From Ceratorhiza oryzae-sativae (lineage: Eukaryota > Basidiomycota > Agaricomycetes > Cantharellales > Ceratobasidiaceae): a DNA stretch of 62,599 nt. Under the pieces are notes generated by a model, which saw nothing but the letters and a program-made list of their open reading frames with translations, ran no database searches and had not been told where the DNA came from. The position numbers and the translations under genes are program-made. This document shows positions 24,401-37,346 of the stretch, piece after piece. Location: NCBI GenBank assembly GCA_030998015.1, contig JARWMV010000091.1, positions 1 through 62,599 on the forward strand. The letters run 5' to 3'. Positions within the stretch are counted from its first letter, which is position 1. Each line of letters opens with the position of its first letter.

Positions 24401-24864
24401 ATCAATGTCGGGGTTATGGAATTTGAGCCATGACATGCCCAGGACTAAATCGTTTTTGCCGACGTTCACAACATAGGCACTGAGGATTTCTCGGTGCTCC
24501 TGAATGCACAACTCAAAGGTGCAGTAATGGGTCACAGACCCAGAGTCTATCTCCCTTCCATCGATTACCCTCAATTTCTTGGGTGTTTTTAGGGCAACGG
24601 TAGGAATACGGTATTGTTTAATCAAATCTTCATGTATAAATACTGACGTGGCCCCTGAGTCTATCATGGCCCATCCGTTGAATTTTTTCATGTTATATGC
24701 AGACTTGTGTTCAGGGGTTATGCGCAGAGGGAATGCATGAAAGAAAAACTGTAGTTGTGATTGGTTTCCTAACGACATACATTCCATTTCCATATTTTTA
24801 TTTTCATTATGCGCATTTTGTAACATAGCGCCCAAGACCGCCCCCTGGCACGGTTTGAGCTCAT
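21440..24864 (-). pseudogene. pol of M2, open over 1131 codons, ends disturbed
   Basis: All catalytic motifs are intact from protease (DSGATSVFI) through RT (YMDDILVF), RNase H (LETDASGYATG) and integrase (TISDRGPNF, TDGQSERANQ). Two small deletions spoil the ends. One C is missing in the C-run at 24840-24845, which takes the ATG at 24864 out of frame (the long frame is open from 24835). A two-base deletion near 21460 shifts the frame within the chromodomain (GYE then ATVVNL), removing its end. Compared with M1 and M3 these are isolated indels, so the protein core is probably real and recent. Confidence 0.87.
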
Positions 24865-26252
24865 TCTTTTACCGACTCATCATCGGTTTGTTTCTACATC
24901 CTCAACCACTGCCTTGTATCCTGAATCTTGGCTGAAGGGCATTTGGCCGCAATATGACCCCGGCCTCCACAGTTATAGCAGGTATTTGTCCCCTTTCCTT
25001 TCCCTGCGCTATCCAGATCCTTTGCATCCGGATCCTTTGCCTTGGGGACTACTGGCGGATGGTTATCCTTTTTTATGTCCTTGAAGGACTCTTGTATGTT
25101 GGCATTACTGCCATCGTAACGGACGGTTGGAACCGTGAAGCCCTTTGCGTTGGGGCCAATGGCTACGATTTGACCTTTTACAGCCCTGCCATCTTTGATC
25201 TTGTATATGCGTTCCCCATTCTTGAATTTCTCCTTTTGGGGAGCGCTTTGGGGGTTATTTGTGGGCCTGCTAGTCGAAGCATTGTTGCTGCTGGACTTAT
25301 TGCCCCCATGAGATGTCCTCTTGCTACCGAAAGAAATGAGGTGACGGTCAATTTCCAGGGCCCGCTGTGTGAGCTGGGCGAATGTCTTTGTGCGGGGATC
25401 ATAGTTTTGGGCCACCATGCTATCTGTCACGTCTGACGATAGGCCATCATAGAACTGGTCACGCATGGCGGCATCGTTGTAGTTGAGGCCTGTGGAATAT
25501 AAGTTGAACAGGGTGAGGTAATCCTGAACCGTCTTGGATTGTTTCAACTTCCGCCACTTATCGCGGTTATTTTCGGTGCGGTTCAGGTCCCCATACCGGG
25601 TAGTAAATTCTTGCCAGAACAAAGTGGCATCGTGAAGCCAGGGGATCGCAGTCCCAGGGTTGAGAATTTCGAATTCTTCATACGAGTTAACCCATTCAGC
25701 TGCTGACCCTTCGAGATAGGAGGTAATGAAGGCGACCACTTGGTCAGCCGAGTGTCCACTCATGTTTGTATTGATATATCGGGCACATGCAATTCTGAAT
25801 GAGATGGCGTCCTCTCGTTTTGTGCCATCAAATTTTTGAGGGGCAGCCATCTTAACCTTTGCAGTTGATCCTCCAGCGGGAGCGGGAGCTGTTGGTTGTG
25901 GTTGGGTTGTACTGGAGGAAGCTAATACTGGAGCCGCACCTGAGCCACTCATGGAGGTGTTGATTTGCGCTTCAATGCGCGTGATAGTGGTTTGGAGAAT
26001 GGCTAGCATTCCTACTAGGTTATTGACGTTGGTGGCTAGTCCAGCCACATCTGCATCTATCTTTGTCTGATTTGTGGTAAGTTTTGCTTCGAGTGAGTCT
26101 GTATAGGTCTTATTATTGTGTTCGACGTCCCCAATATCGTTTTGGAGGTTATTGGTTCGTTCTCGCAGTTCGTCCATTGATCGAAGCATATAGATGACCT
26201 TGTCCTCATCGGACATATTAGCCCAAGCAGGGGCGGGAGGTTGTGACGCCAT
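24861..26252 (-). pseudogene. gag of M2, frameshift after the zinc knuckle
   Basis: Nearly identical to M1 gag from the start (MASQPPAPAWANMSDEDK) through the capsid domain and CCHC knuckle. One base is missing at about 24930 (ATCCTGAATC where the other copies have CTGACATC), so the last 25 residues are out of frame and reading stops at 24894. The ATGA overlap with pol is still present at 24861-24864. The segment around the knuckle carries variants different from M1 and M3, which marks the mosaic patch. Confidence 0.88.
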
Positions 26253-26276
26253 TTCAGAGAAGGTTTGATGAAATTT

Positions 26277-27217
26277 TTAAAGGCGACGGAGACGGTAAGG
26301 AAGTACAGGGAATTGGGGATTGTTTTGGTAATATAGGATTTCTTTCCCCCTCACAAGTCTATAAATTTCGAAGTTCCCAATTCCTGCGAACCTCAACCAA
26401 GTATCGTCCAAGTCCCAGCTTTTGGTGTCCTGGCAACGGTATGGGCACTCCACCTTCTTTAGTTTAGTTTGGTCCCGAAGGAGGGCTTCCTTGGGAAGGA
26501 TTGATTTGGGCTGCCGGAAGGGGTATTTCTTCCTGAATTGGCGAGCCCGTGCCACTTAGAAAGGTGGGGTGAGGAAGGTCTGACGGCGTTGAGAAGACGG
26601 GGAAGGCGTACTCGTGGAGTTCAGCTGTTTCTCGGACTATAGCTTCTAGTCTGAGATGGTCTTGGAGGAGGGATAGGTAGTCCTCCTGGTGTTCGCGCAA
26701 ACGCTCGGTTAAGTATGCGCAACGGGCCTCGGCTTCGTGAAGTTTTTCACGGGTTTCTTCGTACTTATTCCGGTAATAACGGTACCTGTCTTGGAAGTTT
26801 TCGATAGTGTTTAACAGGTGACGAAGAAGCTGTTGTCCGAGGTTCTCGAGCTTAGAGCTGGTTGCGAGGGATGGTGTAGTAATAGAGGAATTTGTCCTTC
26901 TTAGGACAATAGGGGCAGCGCGCGGGGAAGGTGGCTTCGTTTGGCCGACGGCAGATCTTGCACTTGGGGGCACCTGGCTCGGTGACGAAGGCTTGTTGGG
27001 CACGTCCAACTCTCTGGGGGCGGACTTTGATAATTACTACTCGGCTAAAATCGATGTGTCCTGCTTCTTCAAGAATACTTTCGACCGAGTTGAGGGTGAA
27101 GCAGTGGATCGATAGGTGTCCGAACCACCCACACAGACGGCAGCGCTGATCTTCTGTAAAAGGTTGTGCCACTTGAGGGCCGTGCGTTCCGTCAGAGACG
27201 TACTCGAGTAAGAGCAA
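26277..27217 (-). other. pre-gag module of M2
   Basis: Best preserved copy. Frame A 27217-26852 (Cys clusters), frame B 27009-26464 open for 181 codons (a Pro/Ser-rich start, then a coiled coil with NTIENFQDRYRYYRNKYEE and YLTERLREHQEDY), frame C 26555-26277. Frames step by +1 each time and overlap by 158 and 92 nt. No AUG starts any of them. No similarity to a known protein family is recognised. Confidence 0.55.
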
Positions 27218-27538
27218 GATAAAAGGAAAAATAGACCCTTTCCCGAGTCTATGGGAATAGGAAGGTGACCTCCGTTGCTCAGCTACTTAAGGGCAATGAG
27301 CGACCCCACCTCTTGTTGACGAAAGAGATTAGAGAACCGAAGCTTGTTACGACGTGTGAGGGACCTGGCTATGCAAGGTTTCACAGAGGCGCGTATAGGG
27401 CAACGATATCTCGTGACTGTGGATAGGTGGAGTGGGATTGGGGAAGGCAACGAGGAGTTATCTCGAGACGACGCCGACGGCGTTCCAGACGTATCCCAGA
27501 CGACACTGAGACTTACGATTGTCAAGAACTTGACCTGA

Positions 27539-27915
27539 TGTCGACGACGACAAGTCAGGCGACGAGGAAAATAGTAAGAAAAGTAAAAGAACTTGTATTC
27601 GACGAGAGGTCAAGTTCTTGAGGAGTCCTCTGCGAACTTGACCCGGTTTATATACATAGTATGAGCCACATCATAACAAACAAGTCCGTACAGTGAGTCA
27701 CGACAGATAAGAGATAGAAGCAGTAGAAGCAACTGCGGAACTGCAGAATTTCACATCAGAGTTGAAATACATCTCGGTTACCGGTCCGGAACATTCCCTG
27801 AGTCACATGACACAGATATACCATAAAAGGCATGTATGTTTTGAAGATGATCTCATAAAATGTAGAAAATCGAGAAAATATTGTAGAGTGGATGTATGCG
27901 TGTCAGTTCGTGACA
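27539..27915 (-). repeat. 5' LTR of M2
   Basis: 377 bp, with self-priming complement inside and PBS outside, as in M1. The P3 gag fragment follows on the right at exactly the same base as P2 follows M1. Confidence 0.92.
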
Positions 27916-30900
27916 GCCACCTCATTTCCTTTGGCAGCAAGAGGACATCTCATGGGGGCAATAAGTCCAGCAGCAACAATGCTTCGACTAGCAGGCCCGC
28001 GAATAACCCCCAAAGCGCCCCCCAAAAGGAGAAATTCAAGAATGGGGAACGCATATACAAGATTAAAGATGGCAGGACTGTAAAAGGTCAAATTGTAGCC
28101 ATTGGCCCTAATACAAAGGGCTTCACGGTTCCAACCGTCTGCTATGATGGCAGTAATACCAACGTACAAGAATCCTTCAAGGACATAAAGAAGGACAACC
28201 ATCCGCCGGCGGCCCCAAAGGCAAAGGATCCAGACGCAATGGATCTGGATAGTGCAGGAAAAGGAAAGGGGACGAACACCTGCTATAACTGTGGAGGACA
28301 GGGCCATATTGCAGCCAAATGCCCCTCAGCCAAGATGTCAGGATACGAGGCAGCGGTTGAGGATGTAGAAACAACCGACAACAAGTCAGTAAAAGAATGA
28401 GCTCAAACCGTGCCAGGGGGGCGGTCTTGGGCGCTATGTTACAAAATGCGCATAATGAAAATAAAAATATGGAAATGGAATGTATGTCGTTAGGAAACCA
28501 ATCACAACTACAGTTTTTCTTTCATGCATTTCCTCTGCGCATAACCCCCAAACACAAGTCTGCATATAACATGAAAAAATTCAACGGATGGGCCATGATA
28601 GACTCAGGGGCCACGTCAGTATTTATACATGAAGATTTGATTAAACAATACCGTATTCCTACCGTCACCCTAAAAACACCCAAGAAACTGAGGGTAATCG
28701 ATGGAAGGGAGATAGACTCTGGGTCTGTGACCCATTACTGCACCTTTGAATTGTGCATTCAAGAGCACCGAGAGATCCTCAGTGCCTATGTTGTGAACGT
28801 TGGCAAAAATGATTTAGTCCTGGGCATGTCATGGCTCAAATTCCATAACCCTGACATTGATTGGGATGAAAAAGACATGAAGTTCAACTTGCCAATATGC
28901 CTGAAGCATTGCATCACAAAGCCCTTGCACGTGCGTGCAAATGAACCTAAGGAGCTTCAGCTGGACTCCCTAGGCCCCCTCCCAACAAAATAAAAGAATT
29001 CCAGAAAATATTTGCTGAAGAAGACGACATCCAACCACTACCACCCCATAGAAAGTGGGATATGGAAATAGATTTAAAACCAGATGCCAAGCCAAGGCAT
29101 GGTCCCTATATAGCGTGGGTGTCAAGGAAGATGCAGAATTGCGCAAAACCTTGGATCGCCAACTGAAAGCAGGGCATATCAGACCTTCAAGGTCACCAAT
29201 GGCATCCCCAGTCATATTTGTCAAAAAGAAGAATGGGAAGTTGCGCATGTGCATCGACTACCGTTGACTAAACGAAATGACAGTCTCTAATGTGTATCCA
29301 CTCCCATGCATCAATGATATAGTGGAGACTCTGCGTGGGGCAAAGATATTCACTAAGTTCGATCTAAAGTGGGGTTTCAACCTCATACGAATTCGGGAAG
29401 GGGACAAATGGAAAGCAGCTTTTAAGACCAAATATGGGCTGTACGAGCCCTTAGTCATGCAATTTGGTCAAAAGAACGCACCAGGAACCTTCATGGCCAT
29501 GATCCGGGAAGAGTTCCAAGACATTGAGGGCATCTATGTTGTAATCTATATGGATGACATACTAGTATTTCCAAAAACCAAGAAGAACATGATGAACATG
29601 TCAAGGAAGTCTTACATCGCCTCCAAAAGGCTGGCCTATATTGTGCCCTGGAGAAATGTGTTTTCGATGTCACCGAAGTTGATTACCTGGGAATAGTGGT
29701 GACTCCCCAGGGAATTAAAGTAGACCCAGCCAAGGTTGAAAAAGCTGTTGAATGGCCAACCCCTACCAACCCAACTGAAGTCCTGGAAGGGTTAGGGTTT
29801 GCAAATTGGTTAAGGCACTTCATAAAAGATTTTTCGAAAATTACAAGATGTCTTTATGAGCTGGTCAAGAAGGATGTAAAATGGGAATGGACAGAAGAAA
29901 GGGATCAGGCATGGAACCTGCTGAAGCAGAAATTAAAAGAAGCCCCCCTCCTAATTCAGCCAGAACCCAACAAACCATTCATTTTGGAAACGGACGCCTC
30001 AGGCTATGCCACAGGCGCTGTATTATTGCAATATGGAGAGGACGGAATGCTCCACCGATCTCCTATTACTCCAAGGCAATGGTCCCAGCAGAAAGGAATT
30101 ATGATATCTACAACAAAGAAATGCTGGCAATTATAAAGGCCCTCAAACACTGGCGTCACTTGCTAGAAGGGGCTGAATACCCGGTAAACATTGTTTGTGA
30201 CCACAAGAATCTGGAGTATTGGAAGACGAATCGGCCACTGAACAGCTGAGTCACACGGTGGCATGAATTCTTATCCAGATTCGAATTCAAGATTCTATAT
30301 ATTGAAGGGCGAAGAATGGCTGGGCAGACATACTCTCTAGGCTGTCAAGGCACATCCCTAAAGAGGGGGGTGAGAGCCAAGCTGCTTGCACAAAACCAAT
30401 TTTTGGAGCTAAAATCACTATGCCTGCAAGCAATTACGCCAGACAATGACCTGGAACAACTCATTAGGGATGCTATCCCAGGGGATGAGCACCTGTCAAA
30501 AGTACTAAAAGCCCTAGACGACAATGAAAAAGTCAAAAACTGGGAATGGGATGAAGGACTTTTACGATACAAGGGCCGAATCTATGTCCCAAATAACAAA
30601 GAACTTCGCAAAATGATCATTGAAAGCCGTCACGACAACCCAGCTGCAGGACACCCAGGACAATTCAGAACATATGAATTGTTAAACCGCAAATATACAT
30701 GGTCATCAATGAAAAAATCAGTCAACGAATATGTCACACATTGCGAATCATGTATTAGGAATAAGCACAGCAACCAGGTTCCCCCAGGGCTCCTAAACCA
30801 ATACCAGCACCAGAAAAACCTTGGGAGGAAATTACTTATGATCTGATCACCGGGCTACCCCTGTCAGAGGGGTTTGACGCCATATTTACAGTTGTCGACC

Positions 30901-31103
30901 GCCTGACAAAAATGGTCCACTTATTCCATGTCAATCGGAAGCAGTGCTATGGATTGCGCCAACTTGTTCCTAACATACGTATGGAAACTTCATGGGCTAC
31001 ACACGGAAAACAATCTCAGACTGCGGCCCCAACTTTGCATCCAAATTCTTAAGGCACTTATACAAACGACTGGATATAAAACCATCCTACTCCACAGCAT
31101 ACC
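27916..31103 (+). pseudogene. gypsy fragment P3, second copy of P2
   Basis: Begins and ends at the same bases as P2 (gag HLISFGSKR; integrase STAY) and shares its two in-frame stops (about 29265 and 30247). Relative to P2 it has a few substitutions (for example near 28350-28610) and many extra one-base deletions: near 28992, 29107, 29571, 30057, 30308, 30383, 30798, 30924 and 30950, mostly in short homopolymers. Reading is therefore split into about seven pieces. It is a duplicate, not an independent insertion. Confidence 0.9.
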
Positions 31104-31479
31104 TGTCGACGACGACAAGTCAGGCAACAAGGAAAATAGTAAGAAAAGTAAAAGAACTTGTATTCGACGAGGGTCAAGTTCTTGAGGAGTCCTCTGCGAA
31201 CTTGACCTGGTTTATATACATAGTACGAGCCACATCATAAACAAACAAGTCCGTACAGTGAGTCACAACAGATAAGAGATAGAAGCAGTAGAAGCGACTG
31301 CGGAACTGCGGAATTTCACATCAGAGTTGAAATACATCTCGGTTACCAGTCCGGAACATTCCCTGAGTCACATGACACAGATATACCATAAAAGGCATGT
31401 ATGTTTTGAAGATGATCTCATAAAATGTAGAAAATCGAGAAAATATTGTAGAGTGATGTATGCGTGTCAGTTCATGACA
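31104..31479 (-). repeat. 3' LTR of M3
   Basis: 376 bp, one base shorter than that of M2 (GTGATG for GTGGATG near 31454) and otherwise nearly the same. Confidence 0.92.
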
Positions 31480-34400
31480 CTTCCCCCCTTCAAGGCACGG
31501 GGGTCCTGGGGTGCCTTTGGGTGCGACTTGACATAGTCAGCAATGAGTTCTGGTGCATTCACCAGGTCGTCATAGGTTAACCACTGTCGCTCATCATAGC
31601 CAAGCCACTTGACATAGTATTCGAAGACGTTAGATCGTTTGTTGTATCGTGACTTTATGATCTGTTCCACTTCAAACTCTTCTTCCCCTTCAGGAGTTAC
31701 CACAGGTGGTGGTGGGGGAACCTGACAGCCATAGGGGTCGTCTTTATATTTGGTCAGGAGTGAGACATGAAATACTGGGTGTATTTTCATGGTTATCGGT
31801 AGGTCCAATTTGTAGGCATGTGTGCCATGTTGTGCTACCACCTTGAATGGTCCAACTCTTTTGTGGGCCAGTTTCCTGGAGGCCTGCTGTGTCCGTATGT
31901 TTTTGGTATCAAGCCAGACTTTGTCTCCAACCTTAATAGCTTCAGGAATCCGATGCTTCTGGTCGTAGTATTCCTTGATCCTCTGGTTCGCTATTTCCAG
32001 GGCTGCCTTAAGTTTGTCATGGCCCTTTTGGAGCCATTCTGCATGGTTGTCCGCTAAGGGGAGTTCTGGTTCCTCCCTGTCCCCGACTGCTAGCCTTGGG
32101 TGGAAACCGTAGTTTGCGAAGAATGGTGATTTGCCAGTTGAGGCGTTGACACCATTATTGTAGGCAAATTCAGCTAATGGTAGGAGCGAGACCCAGTCAT
32201 CTTGTCTGTCTGATACATAGTGTCTGATGTACCCTTCCACTACTTGGTTGGCTCGTTCAGACTGGCCATCCGTCTGAGGGTGGTATGCTGTGGAGTAGGA
32301 GGGTTTTATATCCAGTCGTTTGTATAAGTGCCTTAAGAATTTGGATGCAAAGTTGGGGCCACGGTCTGAGATTGTTTTCGTGGTAACCCATGGAGTTTCC
32401 ATACATATGTTAGGAACAGGTTGGCGCAATCCATAGCACTGGCTTCCGATTGACATGGAATAAAGTGGACCATTTTTGTCAGGCGGTCAACAACTGTAAA
32501 TATGGCATCAAATCCCTCTGACAAGGGTAGCCCGGTAATCAGATCGTAGGTAATTTCCTCCCAAGGTTTTTCTGGTGCAGGTATTGGGTTTAAGAGCCCT
32601 GGGGGGACTTGGTTGCTGTGCTTGTTCCTGATGCATGACTCGCAGTGTGTGACATATTCGTTGACTGATTTTTTCATTGATAACCATGTGTATTTGCGAT
32701 TTAAACAGCTCATATGTTCTGAACTGTCCTGGGTGTCCTGCTGCTGGACTATCATGACGGCTTTCAATGACCAGTTTGCGAAGTTCTTTGTTATTTGGGA
32801 CGTAGATTCTGCCCTTGTGTCGTAAGAGTCCTTCATCCCATTCCCAATCTTTGACCTTCTCATTGTCATCTAGGGCTTTTAGCACTTTTGACAGGTGCTC
32901 ATCCCCTGGGATAGCGTCCCTAATGAGTTGTTCCAGGTCATGGTCTGGTGTGATTGCTTGTAACCACAGGGATTTTAATTCCAAAAATTGGTTTTGTGCA
33001 AGCAGAGCTTGGCTCTCACCCCCCTCTTTAGGGATGTGTCTTGACAGCCTAGAGAGTATGTCTGCCCAGCCATTCTTTGCCCCTTCAATATACAAAATCT
33101 TGAATTCGAACCTGGATAAAAAACTCATGCCACCGTGTGACTCGACCGTTCAGTGGCCGATTTGTCTTCCAATACTCCAAATTCTTGTGGTCACAGACAA
33201 TGTTTACTGGGTGTTCGGCCCCTTCTAGCAAATGACGCCAGTGTTTAAGGGCCTTGATAATTGCCAGCATTTCTTTGTTGTAATCGTAGTTTCTTTCTGC
33301 TGGGACCATTGCCTTGGAGTAATAGGAAATTGGGTGGAGCATTCCGTCCTCTCCATATTGCAGTAATACAGCGCCTGTGCATAGCCTGAGGCGTCGGTTT
33401 CCAAAATGAATGGTTTGTTGGGTTCTGGCTGAATTAGGAGGGGGGCTTCTTTTAATTTTTGCTTCAACAGATTCCATGCTTGATCCCTTTCTGCTGTCCA
33501 TTCCCATTTTACATCCTTTTTGACAAGTTCATAAAGACATCTTGTGATTTTTTGAAAAGTCTTTTATGAAGTGCCTCAACCAATTTGCAAACCCCAACCC
33601 TTCCAGGACTTCGGTTGGGTTGGTAGGGGTTGGCCATTCAACAGCCTTTTCGACCTTGGCTGGGTCTACTTTAATTCCCTGGGGAGTCACTACTATTCCC
33701 AGGTAATCGACTTCAGTGACATCGAAAACACATTTCTCCAAGGCGCAATATAGGCCAGCTTTTTGGAGGCGACGTAAGACCTCCTTGACATGTTCATCAT
33801 GTTCTTCCTGGTTTTTGGAGAATACTAATATGTCGTCCATGTAAATTACAACGTAAATGCCTTCGATGTCCTGGAATTCTTCTCGGATCATGGCCATGAA
33901 GGTTCCTGGTGCATTTTTTTGACCGAATTGCATAACTAGAGGCTCATACAGCCCGTATTTGGTCTTGAAAGCGGCCTTCCATTTGTCTCCTTCCCAAATT
34001 CGTATGAGGTTGAAACCCCACTTTAGGTCAAACTTGGTGAATATCTTTGCCCCCCGCAAGGTTTCCACAATATCATTGATGCGTGGGAGTGGGTACACAT
34101 TGGAGACAGTCATTTCATTTAGCCGACGGTAGTCAATGCACATGCGCAGCTTCCCATTCTTCTTTTTGACAAATATGACTGGGGATGCCATTGGTGACCT
34201 TGAGGGTCTGATATGCCCTGCTTTTAGTTGGCGATCCAAGGTTTTGCGCAATTCTGCATCTTCCTTGACACCCACGCTATATATGGGACCATGCCTTGGC
34301 TTGGCGTCTGGTTTTAAATCTATTTCCATATCCCACTTCCTATGGGGTGGTAATGGTTGGATGTTGTCGTCTTCTTCGGCGAATATTTTCTGGAATTCTT

Positions 34401-34998
34401 TATATTTTGTTGGGAGGGAGTCTAAGGAGTCCAGCTGAAGCTCCTTAGGTTCATTTGCACGCACGTGCAAGGGTTTTGTGATGCAGTGCTTCAGGCATAT
34501 TGGTGAGTTGAACTTCATGTCCTTCCCATCCCAATCAATGTCGGGGTTATGGAATTTGAGCCATGACATGCCCAGGACTAAATCGTTTTTGCCGACGTTC
34601 ACAACATAGGCACTGAGGATTTCTCGGTGCTCCTGAATGCACAACTCAAAGGTGCAGTAATGGGTCACAGACCCAGAGTCTATCTCCCTTCCATCGATTA
34701 CCCTCAATTTCTTGGGTGTTTTTAGGGCAACGGTAGGAATACGGTATTGTTTAATCAAATCTTCATGTATAAATACTGACGTGGCCCCTGAGTCTATCAT
34801 GGCCCATCCGTTGAATTTTTTCATGTTATATGCAGACTTGTGTTCAGGGGTTATGCGCAGAGGGAATGCATGAAAGAAAAACTGTAGTTGTGATTGGTTT
34901 CCTAACGACATACATTCCATTTCCATATTTTTATTTTCATTATGCGCATTTTGTAACATAGCGCCCAAGACCGCCCCCCTGGCACGGTTTGAGCTCAT
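31467..34998 (-). pseudogene. pol of M3, several one-base frameshifts
   Basis: Same domain order as M1 and M2, including an intact chromodomain end (YDERQWLTYDDLVNAPEL). The frame is broken near 33548 (an extra T), 33378 (one base missing), 33283 (three bases missing), 33119 (an extra A), 32702 (an extra A) and 32379 (one base missing). Almost all lie in homopolymers. An extra GAC codon is present at about 34368. Start ATG at 34998 overlaps the gag stop as ATGA. Confidence 0.88.
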
Positions 34999-36376
34999 TC
35001 TTTTACCGACTCATCATCGGTTGTTTCTACATCCTCAACCACTGCCTGTATCCTGACATCTTGGCTGAGGGCATTTGGCGGCAATATGGCCGCGCCCTCC
35101 ACAGTTGTAGCAGGTGTTTGTACCCTTCCCTTTTCCTGCGCTATCCAGATCCATTGCGTCTGGATCCTTTGCCTTGGGGGCCACTGGTGGATGGTTATCC
35201 TTCTTTATGTCTTTGAAGGATTCTTGTATGTTGGCATTACTGCCATCGTAGCAGACGGTTGGAACTGTGAAGCCCTTTGCATTGGGCCAATGGCTACAAT
35301 TTGACCTTTTACAGCCCTCCATCTTTAATCTTGTATATGCGTTCCCCATTCTTGAATTTCTCCTTTTGGGGAGCACTTGGGGGTTATTCGTGGGCCTGCT
35401 AGTGAAGTATTGTTGCTGCTGGACTTGTTACCCCCATGAGATGTCCTCTTGCTACCGAAAGAAATGAGGTGGCGGTCAATTTCCAGGGCCCGCTGTGTGA
35501 GCTGGGCAAATGTCTTTGTGCGGGGATCGTATTTTGGGCACCATGCTGTCTGTTACATCAGACGACAAACCATCATAGAATTGATCATGCATGCTGCATC
35601 GTTGTAGTTGAGCCAGTCGAGTATAGGTTGAATAGGGTAAGGTAATCCTGAACTGTCTTGGATTGTTTCAGTTTCCGCCACTTGTCGCGGTTATTTTTGG
35701 TGCAGTTCAGGTCCCCATAACGGGTAGTAAATTCTTGCCAGAACAGGTTGGCATCGTGAAGCCAGGGGATCGCAGTCCCAGGGTTTAAAATTTTGAATTC
35801 TTCATACGAATTAACCCATTCAGCTGCTGACCCTTCAAGATAAGAGGTGATGAAGGTGACCACTTGATCAGCCGAATGCCCACTCATGTTTGTATTGATG
35901 TATCGGGCACATGCAATTCTGAATGAGATGGCGTCTTCCCGTTTTGTGCCATCAAACTTTTGAGGGGCAGCCATCTTAACCTTTGCAGTCGACCCTCCAG
36001 CAGGGGCAGGTGCTGTTGGTTGTGGTTGGGCTGTACTGGAGGGAGCTAGTACTTGAGCAGTACCTGAGCCACTTGTGGAGGTGTTGATTTGCGCTTCAAT
36101 GCGCGTGATAGTGGTTTGGAGAATGGCTAACATTCCCACTAGATTGTTGACATTGGTGGCTAATCCGGCCACGTCCGCATCTATTTTTGTCTGATTCGTG
36201 GTAAGTTTGGCCTTGAGTGAATCTGTGTAGGTCTTATTATTGTGTTCGACGTCCCCGATATCATTTTGGAGATTATTGGTTCGCTCTCGCAGTTCGTCCA
36301 TTGATCGAAGCATATAGATGACCTTGTCTCCGTCAGACATATTTGCCCAAGCAGGGGCAGGGGTTGGTGATGCCAT
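34995..36376 (-). pseudogene. gag of M3, frameshifted
   Basis: Open from MASPTPAPAWANMS (36376) to about 35585 through most of the capsid domain. After that single-base losses near 35611, 35597, 35539, 35404, 35320, 35285 and 35090 break it. The CCHC knuckle is still readable (CYNCGGRGHIAAKCP, about 35085). Amino acid variants (STSGSGTAQVLAPSS) set it apart from M1 and M2. Confidence 0.87.
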
Positions 36377-36402
36377 TTCAGAAAGGACTTGAGTAGATTT
36401 TT

Positions 36403-37346
36403 TTAAAGGCGACGGAGATGGTAAGGAAGTACAGGGAATTGAGAATTGTTTTGATAATAAAAGATTTCTGTTCCCCTCACGAGTCTATAAATTTTGAAGT
36501 CCCCTATTCCTGCGAATCGCAACCAAGTATCGTCCAAGTCCCAACTTTTGGTGTCTTGGCAACGATATGGGTACTCCACCCTCTTTAGTTTAGTTGGATC
36601 CCGAAGGAGTGCTTCCTTGGGGAGGATTGATTTGGGCTGCTGGAAGGGGTGCTTCTTCCTGAATTGGCGAGCCTGTGCCACTTAGAAAGGTGGGGTGAGG
36701 GAGGTCTGACAGCGTTGAGAAGATGGGGAAGGCGTACTTGTGGGGTTCAGTTGTTTCTCGGACTATAGCTTCTAGTCTGAGATGGTCTTGGAGGAGGGAT
36801 AGGTAGTCCTCCTGGTGTTTGCGCAAACACTCGGTTAAGTATGCGCAACGGGCCTCGGCTTCGTGAAGTTTTTCACGGGTTTCTTCGTACTTATTCCAGT
36901 AATAACGGTACCTGTCTTGGAAGTTTTCAATAGTGTTTAGCAGGTGACGAAGAAGCTGTTGGCTGAGGTTCTCCAGCTTATAGCTGGTTGTGGGGGATGT
37001 TGTAGTAATAAAGGAATTTGTCCTTCTTAGGACAATAGGGGCAGCGCGCTGGGAAGGTGGCTCCGTTCGCCTGACGGCAGATTTTGCACTCAGGGGCGCC
37101 TGGCTCGGTGACGAAGGCTTGTTGGGCACGTCCGACTCTCTGGGGGTGGACTTTGATGATTACTACTCGGTTGAAATTGATGTGCCCAGCTTCTTCAAGG
37201 ATACTTTTGACCAAGTTGAGGGTGAAGCAGTGGATCGATAGGTGTCCGAACCACCCACACAAATGGCAGCGCTGATCTTCTGTAAAAGGTTGTGCCACTT
37301 GAGGGCCATGCGTTCCGTCAGAGATGTACTCAAGCAAGAGCAACAA
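36403..37346 (-). other. pre-gag module of M3
   Basis: Frame A 37346-36978, frame B 37129-36590 (179 codons, coiled coil) and frame C 36681-36403 have the same order and spacing as in M2 despite many substitutions. Conservation of three open frames in a diverged copy argues that the module was under protein-level constraint at some time. Confidence 0.5.

Larger units (their letters stand above)
20973..27915 (-). mobile_element. gypsy element M2, minus strand, mosaic of M3-like and M1-like halves
   Basis: Complete layout with two LTRs (3' LTR 20973-21349, 5' LTR 27539-27915). By eye the pol half (20973 to about 24.93 kb) matches M3 almost base for base, while the gag/pre-gag/LTR half (about 25.4-27.9 kb) matches M1. 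A patch between about 24.93 and 25.4 kb matches neither best and shares variants with P1. Left flank ATACC is P2 integrase; right flank GCCAC is P3 gag. This is what unequal recombination between two same-strand elements would leave. Confidence 0.88.
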
